Origin: Bin87 sp034420475
GTDB taxonomy: Bacteria > Chloroflexota > Dehalococcoidia > Lucifugimonadales > UBA3495
Assembly: GCA_034420475.1 (NCBI GenBank)
Contig: DAOULH010000102.1
Coordinates: 60,918 to 124,917, forward strand
DNA: 64,000 nt
Direction: 5' to 3'
Below the pieces are notes generated by a model, which searched no databases, was not told where the DNA came from, and was given only the letters and a program-made list of their open reading frames with translations. This document shows positions 44,095-51,633 of this stretch, one piece after another. The translations under genes and the position numbers were made by a program. Position 1 is the first letter of the stretch. Every line of letters starts with the position of its first letter.

Positions 44095-45593
44095 GGCAGC
44101 CTCCGCGCCCCGGAGGTTTGCCAGGGGTTGGCGCTGACCCGCGTATCAGCCGGGGCAGTTGGAGACGCTGGGCCAACCGGCCGGCTGGACGCCCACGCCG
44201 CCAGCGCACGGGACATATCGCGGATTTCGTCGGTCAGCGTTGGCATGGTGACCGCCGGGTTCCACTCCAGAAAGCCGGTATCGTATTCGCCGCGCCGGAA
44301 TTGGGAATGTCCCAGCACCGCCCGCAACAGCGGGATGTTGGTGATCACTCCCAGCACCAGGAACCGCGCTAAAGCGACATCCATCCGCCGCAGACTGAGA
44401 TCCCGGTCCGGCGCCCAGGCTATCAGCTTTGCCAGCATGGGGTCGTAGTAGATCGACACCGCCTGCCCTTCGTCCACTCCGCTGTCCAGTCGGAGCCCTG
44501 GCCCGCTGGGAGGACGCCAGCGCAGCAGCGGCCCGGTGGATGGAACGAAGTCGTGGTAGGGGTCTTCAGCGTAAATGCGGCACTCGATGGCGTGGCCCCG
44601 GGGCTGGATGTCCTCCTGTTGCAGCGTCAGGGGCTCGCCGCTGGCGATGCGTACCTGCCATTCCACCATGTCCAGTCCGAGCACGGCCTCGGTGACCGGG
44701 TGCTCCACCTGCAAGCGGGCGTTCATTTCGAGAAAGTAGAACTCGCCGGTGCGGGGGTCCAGCAGGAACTCTACCGTTCCGGCGTTGACGTATCCGGCCT
44801 CGCGCGCCACGGCGACGGCGGCCTCGCCCATGCGCCGGCGCAGTTCAGGGGTGAGGGCCGGTGAGGGTGTCTCCTCGATGATTTTCTGGTGGCGACGCTG
44901 GATGCTGCATTCCCGCTCGCCCAGGTGGATGGTGTGGCCCGTTCCGTCGGCCAGCACCTGGATTTCCACGTGGCGCGGGTTGGCAACGTATCTTTCCAGG
45001 AACACCCGGCCATCTCCGAAGGCGGCCTGGGCCTCCCGGCTGGCCAACTCCATGTCGGAGTCCAAACCCTGCCGTCCGCTGACGATACGCATACCGCGCC
45101 CGCCCCCGCCGGCGGCAGCCTTGACCAGCAGGGGGAACCCCCAGCGCTCCGCGAACTCGGCGGCCGCAGTGTCGCCCGGCAGGCATTCCGGAGAGCCGGG
45201 AACCACGGGCACGCCGGCGCGCTGGGCAATTTCCTTGGAGCGCAGCTTGTCTCCCAGGAGCGCCATGCTGTCCGCAGTCGGGCCAATGAAGGCAATCTGC
45301 GCTTCGCGGCACGCGCGGGCGAACGCCGGATTTTCCGACAGGAAGCCGTAGCCCGGGTGTATGGCGTCGGCGCCGCAGTCCCGGGCAGCCTGCACTATCC
45401 TGCCGACGTCCAGGTAGGTTTCCTCGGCGGTGTTGCCGGGCAGGGATATGGCCTGCTCCGCTGTGGTCACGTGGGGAGCGCCGGCGTCGGGATCCGAATA
45501 CACGGCCACGGGAGCAATCCCCATGGCGCGGAGGGTCTGGTTGATCCGGACCGCGATTTCGCCGCGATTAGCTACCAACACCTTGGAGAACAT
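44091..45593 (-). CDS. biotin carboxylase subunit of an acyl-CoA carboxylase
   Basis: The 500-residue protein begins MFSKVLVANRGEIAVRI at ATG 45593. It shows HPGYGFLSENPAFA, the ATP-grasp glycine loop KAAAGGGGRGMR, ECSIQRRHQKIIEE and EMNARLQVEHPVTE, all diagnostic for biotin carboxylases. It uses ATP and bicarbonate to charge biotin on the downstream BCCP. The last 50 residues are an Ala/Pro-rich tail. An in-frame ATG at 45620 is possible, but the family starts at MFSKVLVANRG. The length and coupling to BCCP fit a methylcrotonyl- or propionyl-CoA carboxylase alpha chain. Confidence 0.92.
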   Translation of the reverse strand: MFSKVLVANRGEIAVRINQTLRAMGIAPVAVYSDPDAGAPHVTTAEQAISLPGNTAEETYLDVGRIVQAARDCGADAIHPGYGFLSENPAFARACREAQIAFIGPTADSMALLGDKLRSKEIAQRAGVPVVPGSPECLPGDTAAAEFAERWGFPLLVKAAAGGGGRGMRIVSGRQGLDSDMELASREAQAAFGDGRVFLERYVANPRHVEIQVLADGTGHTIHLGERECSIQRRHQKIIEETPSPALTPELRRRMGEAAVAVAREAGYVNAGTVEFLLDPRTGEFYFLEMNARLQVEHPVTEAVLGLDMVEWQVRIASGEPLTLQQEDIQPRGHAIECRIYAEDPYHDFVPSTGPLLRWRPPSGPGLRLDSGVDEGQAVSIYYDPMLAKLIAWAPDRDLSLRRMDVALARFLVLGVITNIPLLRAVLGHSQFRRGEYDTGFLEWNPAVTMPTLTDEIRDMSRALAAWASSRPVGPASPTAPADTRVSANPWQTSGARRLP

Positions 45594-45698
45594 CAGCGAG
45601 CATCCCACATGGGCTGGCACGTGTTCGGAATGTGAATGCTAACCGCGCCGTAGCGTCCTTTTCCCGGCTGAGCCCGGGAGATGGATACTCCGCGCGTG

Positions 45699-46040
45699 TC
45701 AGGTATCCTGCCCGCCGAGCTGATCTTCCAGTTCGCGGATGCGGGCTTCGGCGGCGGCGCGGGCTTCCCTTTCGGAGTCGGCCCGGGCCTCGGCGACGGC
45801 GCGGGCCTCCCTTTCGGAGTCGGCCCGGGCCTCGGCGACGATGCGGGCCGCCTGCTCGGCCTGGGCCTGGGCTTCCGCGGCCGCTCGCTTGTCTATCGTC
45901 CGTCCGGTGACCGGATCCAGCACGTCAAAGGACGCCGCGCCATCCCAGTAGAACGTCACTCCCAGCAGCCGGCTGCGGCTGCTCACCGAGCCGTCCGCGC
46001 CATGCTCCGTCGGATATTCTTCGTACTGGCCGTTCACCAA
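45699..46040 (-). CDS. C-terminal coiled-coil part of a split Uma2-family protein
   Basis: This frame (TTG 46040 or GTG 46037) encodes VNGQYEEYPTEH, then SRSRLLGVTFYWDG and FDVLDPVTGRTIDKRAAAEA, then a long Ala/Glu/Arg coiled coil. In intact Uma2 proteins of this type these blocks directly follow GRPMIGERL, which is where the upstream frame stops. The stop and GTG overlap as GGTGA, so separate coupled translation is possible, but a lost base in one gene is the simpler reading. The coiled coil includes a 42-bp tandem duplication (14 residues, two heptads). Confidence 0.6.
   Translation of the reverse strand: MVNGQYEEYPTEHGADGSVSSRSRLLGVTFYWDGAASFDVLDPVTGRTIDKRAAAEAQAQAEQAARIVAEARADSEREARAVAEARADSEREARAAAEARIRELEDQLGGQDT
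45759..45840. repeat. 42-bp tandem repeat within the coiled coil
   Basis: A 42-bp unit at 45759-45800 is repeated at 45801-45840 with one internal change near its start. It encodes EARADSEREARAVA twice on the minus strand, so repeat length equals two coiled-coil heptads. Confidence 0.75.
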
Positions 46041-46501
46041 ATCTCTCCGATCATCGGCCGGCCGTACAAATCGCCCCCGGTAGGGTCAAATCGCCAGTAT
46101 TCCTGTATCTGCAACTGCTGGTACAACTCCCGCTTCCAGCCCATATCGCTCTCCGCCGTACTCGGCGATGCCACTTCCATCGCAAAGTCCGGCGCCTTCC
46201 CGATTTCCCAGATCCAGTAATTCGGCAAGTTCTCCCGGATGCCCCGGCTGTCCACGTCAAAGGCGATGAACAGGTCCGGGCCGACCCGCCGGTGGCCGTT
46301 GGTGATGTCGTAGGATACGAACACCCTCCCCGAAAGGAATGCGTCCGGGAGGTCCTCGTAACGCTCGTCGAGCAGGCGGATGATGCGGCGGAGGGGCAGG
46401 TCTTGCAGCATACCGTCCTCAACGAGTTCCTTCTCCTCGTAAAAGATGTCCGGGAGGGTTCTGACTTGCCAGGCGTTGGTGATGATTCTGGTGGCGGCCA
46501 T
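46034..46501 (-). CDS. Uma2-family (PD-(D/E)XK-like restriction endonuclease fold) protein, N-terminal part
   Basis: The 155-residue product starts at ATG 46501 with GAGG upstream. RRVGPDLFIAFDVD and YWIWEIGKAPDFAMEVASPSTAE are the Uma2 core, with the acidic residues and ExxSxST-like motif of the restriction-endonuclease fold. EYWRFDPTGGDLYGRPMIG is its closing strand. It stops at TGA 46034 where most homologues continue into the block found in the next frame. Uma2 proteins occur in many copies in Chloroflexota and Cyanobacteria; their biological role is unclear. It splits the carboxylase genes, lying between carboxyltransferase and biotin carboxylase on the same strand. Confidence 0.72.
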   Translation of the reverse strand: MAATRIITNAWQVRTLPDIFYEEKELVEDGMLQDLPLRRIIRLLDERYEDLPDAFLSGRVFVSYDITNGHRRVGPDLFIAFDVDSRGIRENLPNYWIWEIGKAPDFAMEVASPSTAESDMGWKRELYQQLQIQEYWRFDPTGGDLYGRPMIGEIW

Positions 46502-46593
46502 GGGAGAGCCTCTGCGACGGATGGGTAGCGTATATTCCTTGCCGGCATTTAATATCGAACGCCCTGCTGTGGTCAACCGGAAGCGGGCCGGGC

Positions 46594-48201
46594 TCACATT
46601 CGGAACACGCCGCGCTTCTGCTCCGGGAAAGGCGCGTTGATGGCGGCGGCGATACCCAGGCCTACCACGTCGCGCGTGTCCACCGGGTCGATGATGCCGT
46701 CGTCCCACAGGCGGGCGGTGCTGTAGTACGGATCGCCCTCCTCCTCGTACTTCTGCAAGATGGGGCGTTGCAATTCGTCCCGTTCCTCCGGCTCCAGCGT
46801 CCTGCCCTGACGCTCCAGTTGCTGCAGCCGGATGGTGGCCAGCACCTCCGCCGCCTGCTGCCCGCCCATGACCGAAATGCGGGAGTTGGGCCACGTCCAC
46901 AGGAAGCGGGGCTGGTAGGCTCGGCCGCACATCCCGTAGTTGCCGGCGCCGAAAGAACTGCCGATGATGACGGTGAACTTGGGGACGGCAGCGTTGGACA
47001 CCGCCATGACCATCTTGGCGCCGTCCTTGGCGATGCCCCCGGCCTCATACTGGCTCCCCACCATGAACCCGGTGATGTTTTGCAGGAAGAGCAATGGGAT
47101 GCCGCGCTGGCTGCACAACTCGATGAAGTGGGTGCCCTTCAGCGCGCTTTCGGAGAAGAGGACGCCGTTGTTGGCCACCACCCCCACCGGATACCCCCAG
47201 ATGCGCGAAAAGCCGCACACCAGCGTCTGCCCGTACTCGGCCTTGAACTCGTGGAACCGGCTGCCGTCCACGATCCGAGCGATGATCTCGCGGACGTCGT
47301 ACTGGCGGCGGTTGTCCGGGGAAACGATGCCGTAGAGTTCCGCGGGGTCGTGGGCCGGCGGCTCCGGGGCAGCGACTTCAAAGGGAGGGTCGCGCCGACG
47401 CACGAAATTCTCGACGATGTCCCGGGTGATGGCCAGGGCATCCTCGTCATCGGCCGCCTGGTGGTCGGCCACGCCGGATATGCGAGTGTGCACGTCGGCG
47501 CCGCCCAGGGTCTCCGGGTCCACCTCCTCGCCCGTGGCCGCACGGACCAGCGGCGGGCCGCCGAGAAAAATGGTGCCCTGTTGCCGCACCATCACCACCT
47601 CGTCGCTCATGGCCGGAATGTACGCCCCGCCGGCGGTGCACGACCCCATAACCACCGCCACTTGCGGAATGCCCAGGGCCGACATCTGGGCCTGGTTGTA
47701 GAAGATCCGCCCGAAGTGGTCGCGGTCGGGAAACACCTCGGCCTGCAACGGCAGGAACGCGCCGCCGGAGTCCACCAGGTAGATGCAGGGCAGGTGGTTT
47801 TCTAGGGCGATCTCCTGGGCGCGCAGGTGCTTTTTGACGGTGATCGGGTAGTAGGCGCCGCCCTTGACCGTGGCGTCGTTGGCCAGGATCACCACCTCTT
47901 TGCCCTGCACCACGCCGACGCCGGTGACGATGCCGGCGGACGATTCTTCGCCGTCGTACATTTCCCAGGCCGCCAGCGGGCTGAGCTCCAAAAAGGGAGT
48001 GTTGGCGTCCACCAGGCCGTCGATTCTCTCGCGGGCCAGCAGCTTGCCCCGGCTGCGGTGGAGCTCCACCGCCCGTTGGCCGCCGCCGGCGCGCACCTGG
48101 GTCAGCCGCTCTTTCAGGTCGCGGACCAGGGCTTCCATGCGGGCCTGGTTGTCCCCGAAATCCCGGTCGCCGGTGCGGATGTTGGAGCCGATTACTTCCA
48201 T
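46594..48201 (-). CDS. acyl-CoA carboxylase carboxyltransferase subunit (methylcrotonyl-CoA carboxylase beta-like)
   Basis: The 535-residue protein follows the methylcrotonyl-CoA carboxylase beta chain block by block. HRSRGKLLARERIDGL, NDATVKGGAYYPITVKKHLR, CIYLVDSGGAFLPLQAEVFP and VVMGSCTAGGAYIPAMSDE lie in the N-domain. LLFLQNITGFMVGSQYEAGG and IIGSSFGAGNYGMCGRAYQP lie in the C-domain with the oxyanion glycines. It moves CO2 from biotin to the acyl-CoA. The match to the methylcrotonyl type (leucine breakdown) is stronger than to propionyl-CoA carboxylase. Its biotin carboxylase and BCCP partners follow on the same strand after the Uma2 gene. The Shine-Dalgarno is weak (GAAGA). Confidence 0.9.
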   Translation of the reverse strand: MEVIGSNIRTGDRDFGDNQARMEALVRDLKERLTQVRAGGGQRAVELHRSRGKLLARERIDGLVDANTPFLELSPLAAWEMYDGEESSAGIVTGVGVVQGKEVVILANDATVKGGAYYPITVKKHLRAQEIALENHLPCIYLVDSGGAFLPLQAEVFPDRDHFGRIFYNQAQMSALGIPQVAVVMGSCTAGGAYIPAMSDEVVMVRQQGTIFLGGPPLVRAATGEEVDPETLGGADVHTRISGVADHQAADDEDALAITRDIVENFVRRRDPPFEVAAPEPPAHDPAELYGIVSPDNRRQYDVREIIARIVDGSRFHEFKAEYGQTLVCGFSRIWGYPVGVVANNGVLFSESALKGTHFIELCSQRGIPLLFLQNITGFMVGSQYEAGGIAKDGAKMVMAVSNAAVPKFTVIIGSSFGAGNYGMCGRAYQPRFLWTWPNSRISVMGGQQAAEVLATIRLQQLERQGRTLEPEERDELQRPILQKYEEEGDPYYSTARLWDDGIIDPVDTRDVVGLGIAAAINAPFPEQKRGVFRM

Positions 48202-48285
48202 GTTTTCTTCACGCTAGCGTCGCCTGGGGCCGGATCGCCGAATCGATACCCTATTATATGCGGGCGCATACTCCCTGTCAGAACC

Positions 48286-48446
48286 GTAACTGTTCAGAAT
48301 GCAGGGGGTTGTCATTGCGAGGCGCTTGCGCCGTGGCAATCTCGACGCCGTAGCAGCAACGCCTAGCCCAAAGGACTCCCCTACGCCAACGAGATTGCCG
48401 CGCTGCGCTCGCAATGACGGTTCGAGTGAAACTGGGTACGCGTGAG
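48286..48446. repeat. hybrid palindromic element: family B left end, family A right end
   Basis: The left end GTAACTGTTCAGAAT and arm TTGCGAGGCGCTTGCGCCGT are family B. The right end AAACTGGGTACGCGTGAG is family A. The inner part, with CCCAAAGGACTCCCCT and CGAGATTGCCGCGCTGCG, is nearly the same as in the complete family B copy at 60765-60921. It lies between the carboxyltransferase and transporter genes. Confidence 0.8.
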
Positions 48447-48487
48447 CAACGGACGTACCGTGAAGGCACCGATCTCGCAGTGGTTCG

Positions 48488-50272
48488 TCAGATGCCCAGC
48501 GGCCATACCCACATGATCGCGGGGATGCAGACGGCAACAATTACGACCACCAGAGGAAGGCCCATTATCAGGTAATCCGCGAAGCGGTATCCGCCGGGCC
48601 CCATGACGATGGTGTTGGACTGGTGACCGATGGGCGACAGGAACGCCGCCGACCCGCCAATGGCCACCGCCATCAGGAACGGATCTATCGACGCCCCCAT
48701 GTTCTCCGCCACCTTGATCCCGATAGGCGCCATCAGGATCACGGCGGCGGCGTTGTTGATCACGGCGGACAGCAGCATTGTCGTCACCAGTATGATCCCC
48801 AGCATTGCCCAGGGAGGCAGGAAGCCGCCCCAGTCGGCAAAGGTGGCCGCGATCCGCGCCGCGCCTCCCGTGGTTTCCAGGGCCTCGCCCACGGGTATCA
48901 TAGCCCCCAGCAGGATTATCACCGGCCAGTCTATGGCCTCGTAGGCTTCCTCCAGTGTCACGATCCTGGTCACCAGGAGGACTACCACCGCGGCCACAAA
49001 GGAGACCTGCACCGACAGGACCCCGAAGGAGGTCAGCAGCAGCGCCGTCGTAAACACGGCGATGGGAAACAGCAGACGCCGCCGCTGTCCGATGCGCAAT
49101 TCGCGCTCCGCCAGCGGCAGCAGGCCCAGCCGGGGCAGGCCAGTCCGCACGACCTCCGCCGGCCCTTGCAGCAGCAGCACATCGCCGATCCTGAAGTTGA
49201 TATGGCTCAGCCGGCGGATGAAACGCTGCCCGCGCCGGGACACTCCCAGCAGGTTCAATCCAAATTCCGAGTGCAGTCGCAGTTCCCGCGCGCTCCGGTC
49301 CTGGGCCTGGCTGCCCGGCGTCACGATGGCCTCCACTACCGTCACGTCCGCCGATCCCAGCGTCTGGCTGATGTCGGATGCCACATCGCCCGACCCTTCC
49401 AGTTCAAACCCCGTGGCATCCATGAAAGCGCGGATTTCCTCCGGGTCGCCCTCGATGATCAGCACGTCGTTGCCGTCAACAATCTGATAGCTGGAGGGCG
49501 CGCCGTACACGATGCCCCGGTGCAGGAGCCCAACAATCGCCACGTCTTCATCCGAAGCGTCTTCGATGTCATGCAAGCGCATACCCACGTACCTGGAGTC
49601 TTCCGGCACCCGCACTTCGGTCATGTAGCTCTCGATATCCAGCGTATCGCCCAGGGTCAGCGGCGTCTGCCGCGATGGGATCAGCCGCCATCCCACCAGC
49701 ACGATGAACACCACGCCGGCCGCGGTGATGGCCAGCCCGACCAGCGTGAAATCGAACATGTTGAACGGAACGCCGGCCTGTTCCGCGCGGAAGTTGGAAA
49801 TGATCACGTTGGGCGGCGTGCCAATGAGAGTCGTCATTCCGCCCAGCAGCGACGCAAAGGCCAGGGGCATGAGGTACCGCGATGGAGGATGGCCGCTGCG
49901 GCCCGACACGCGCACGGCCACCGGCAGCAACAGGCTCACTGCCCCCACGTTGTTCATAAAGGCCGATAGAAACGCCGTCAGGCCCGACAGCGCGGCGATG
50001 CGCAGGGTCAGATACTCGGGTATGCGCGAATACCAACCGGCGATCACGTCCACCACGCCGGAATTGTAGAGAGCCCGGCTCAGGACCAACACCGCGGCCA
50101 CGGTGATCACCGCCGGGTGTCCGAACCCCTTATAAGCCTCCGCCGCGGGCACGATCCCCGTGATCGCCAGCACCAGCAAGGCCAGGACGGCGACGATGTC
50201 GTAACGCCACTTGCCGACTACGAACAGCACGAGGGAAAGCGCGAGAACTGCAAATACAATTGCCTCATTCAT
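48488..50272 (-). CDS. SLC13/DASS-type anion transporter with two TrkA_C domains
   Basis: The 594-residue protein starts at ATG 50272 (GGGAGA upstream). Its halves of several hydrophobic spans are separated by a cytosolic region (about residues 200-385) holding two TrkA_C/RCK_C-like modules, EVRVPEDSRYVGMRL...ND VLIIEG and EAIVTPGSQAQDRSARELRL...DVLLLQG. The helix-hairpin signatures FMNNVGAVSLLLP and INNAAAVILMAP, with SLLGGMTTLIGTPPN and IGHQSNTIVMGPG, are those of the sodium/sulfate symporter family. Sulfate, dicarboxylate or another anion could be carried. The TrkA_C modules may sense a ligand. It stands alone between repeats. Confidence 0.88.
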   Translation of the reverse strand: MNEAIVFAVLALSLVLFVVGKWRYDIVAVLALLVLAITGIVPAAEAYKGFGHPAVITVAAVLVLSRALYNSGVVDVIAGWYSRIPEYLTLRIAALSGLTAFLSAFMNNVGAVSLLLPVAVRVSGRSGHPPSRYLMPLAFASLLGGMTTLIGTPPNVIISNFRAEQAGVPFNMFDFTLVGLAITAAGVVFIVLVGWRLIPSRQTPLTLGDTLDIESYMTEVRVPEDSRYVGMRLHDIEDASDEDVAIVGLLHRGIVYGAPSSYQIVDGNDVLIIEGDPEEIRAFMDATGFELEGSGDVASDISQTLGSADVTVVEAIVTPGSQAQDRSARELRLHSEFGLNLLGVSRRGQRFIRRLSHINFRIGDVLLLQGPAEVVRTGLPRLGLLPLAERELRIGQRRRLLFPIAVFTTALLLTSFGVLSVQVSFVAAVVVLLVTRIVTLEEAYEAIDWPVIILLGAMIPVGEALETTGGAARIAATFADWGGFLPPWAMLGIILVTTMLLSAVINNAAAVILMAPIGIKVAENMGASIDPFLMAVAIGGSAAFLSPIGHQSNTIVMGPGGYRFADYLIMGLPLVVVIVAVCIPAIMWVWPLGI

Positions 50273-50543
50273 CTGGCGCTCTCCCTCGGTACATGGCCAC
50301 GCTGGGCGGGAGCGGATTGACCACGTTTTGGCCTGGTGGGACCCGCCGCCGCTCGGCGGCACAGAAGGTTATCGGGTCAATCCTGAGACGACTTCACCAT
50401 CCCATCTGCTGGCTGCAAAATACGCGGTTGCGTCGCGGATTATATAGCAACGCGCCCGCGAAACCCTGACGCGGATACCTCCCGCGGCCGGCAATTGCCC
50501 AATCGCATACCGCAGAACTTCGTTGGCGGTATAGTGTGAGCAA

Positions 50544-50679
50544 ACCCGCACGTGCCCAGTTTGTCATTGCGAGCGCAGCGCGGCAATCCCGTTGGCGCAG
50601 CGACGATCCCGGTGCCAACGGGATTGCCACGTCGCTTCGCTCCTCGCAATGACAAGTTTACGGAAATTGGGTACGCACG
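50544..50679. repeat. palindromic element, family A copy 5, flanked by an 11-bp direct repeat
   Basis: Outer ends ACCCGCACGTGCCCAG and AATTGGGTACGCACG surround TTTGTCATTGCGAGCGCAGC and its mirror. AGTGTGAGCAA is found directly outside both ends (50533-50543 and 50680-50690). It is the main content of the gene-free stretch 50273-50771. Confidence 0.85.
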
Positions 50680-50771
50680 AGTGTGAGCAACGCTTGCATT
50701 TGCCGACGGCGCGCCCGCCTCTACGGCGCCGCGGCCCCCACTTTACAATCACACCACTAACGGAGCTCAGC

Positions 50772-51626
50772 ATGAATGCCCCGGCTAACCGCATCGATCT
50801 GCTGGAACACGAAGCACAGATGCTTCTCGATTTCCTCGGAGACCTTTCCCCAGTCTCCTGGGCGGCCGACAGCGCCTGCGCCGGCTGGACCGTCGCCGAC
50901 GTAATCGGACACCTCACCAGCGTTGACCTGTCCACCCGCCTGCTTCGGGGCCTGGACGGCGATCATTCTCCGCCGGAAGGCTCGCCCTCTCCCGAGCAGC
51001 ACGATGAAGACGCCTTTGCCCGGAGCATCTACCAACGGGCCGTCGACGCCAGCCAGCGGTTGGGCGACGGGCTGCTCGAAGACTTCACGGAGCGCATCAA
51101 CGAGACCGTCACCCTCTTCCGCCAGGTACAGCCTGACCAGTGGAACAACCTGGTCTATTGGCCGGCCGGGCCCATGCTCATGGAAACCCTGCTGACCCAG
51201 CGCATCGCCGAGCTGACCATGCACGGGTGGGACATTCGCTCGCGGTTGGAAGACGACTTCCACCTTTCAGACGGCAGCGTGACGGCCCTGCTGGACACGG
51301 TGGACCGGGCCACCCGGCGGGCCTTCCGTCCTGATCCGCTGCTGGCGGGGCGACCGCTCCGGTACCGGTTCAGCATCGACCGCCCCGAGCATCGGGTGAT
51401 TGACCTGGTGCTCAGCGACGGAGCCGCCGAGATTATTGAAGACGCGGCCGGGGGAGAGCCCATGGAGCAGCCGCACGTGACCTTTGAATGCGACGGCGAG
51501 GCCTGCGTCCTCATCCTCTACGGGCGGCTGACCCCGCACGACGCCGTAGCGGCGCGGCGTCTTGCGGTAGCCGAGGGAGATGCGTTTGTCGCCTCGACCT
51601 TCGGGGACCGGTTCGTGGGCGGCTAA
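50772..51626 (+). CDS. MDMPI/maleylpyruvate-isomerase-fold protein (mycothiol- or bacillithiol-type enzyme family)
   Basis: The 284-residue protein starts at ATG 50772 with GGAG 7 bases upstream; longer frames run back into the palindromic repeat. The N-terminal four-helix domain (MDMPI_N/DinB-like) shows AGWTVADVIGHLTSVD (metal His) and LTMHGWDIR (second His). The C-terminal part, with VTFECDGEACVLILYGRLTP, is an SCP2-like domain. In actinobacteria such proteins are thiol-dependent isomerases or transferases. The presence of a gentisate dioxygenase-like gene at 60941 makes maleylpyruvate isomerisation conceivable, but the two are 9 kb apart. Confidence 0.78.
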   Translation: MNAPANRIDLLEHEAQMLLDFLGDLSPVSWAADSACAGWTVADVIGHLTSVDLSTRLLRGLDGDHSPPEGSPSPEQHDEDAFARSIYQRAVDASQRLGDGLLEDFTERINETVTLFRQVQPDQWNNLVYWPAGPMLMETLLTQRIAELTMHGWDIRSRLEDDFHLSDGSVTALLDTVDRATRRAFRPDPLLAGRPLRYRFSIDRPEHRVIDLVLSDGAAEIIEDAAGGEPMEQPHVTFECDGEACVLILYGRLTPHDAVAARRLAVAEGDAFVASTFGDRFVGG

Positions 51627-51633
51627 AGCCGCT

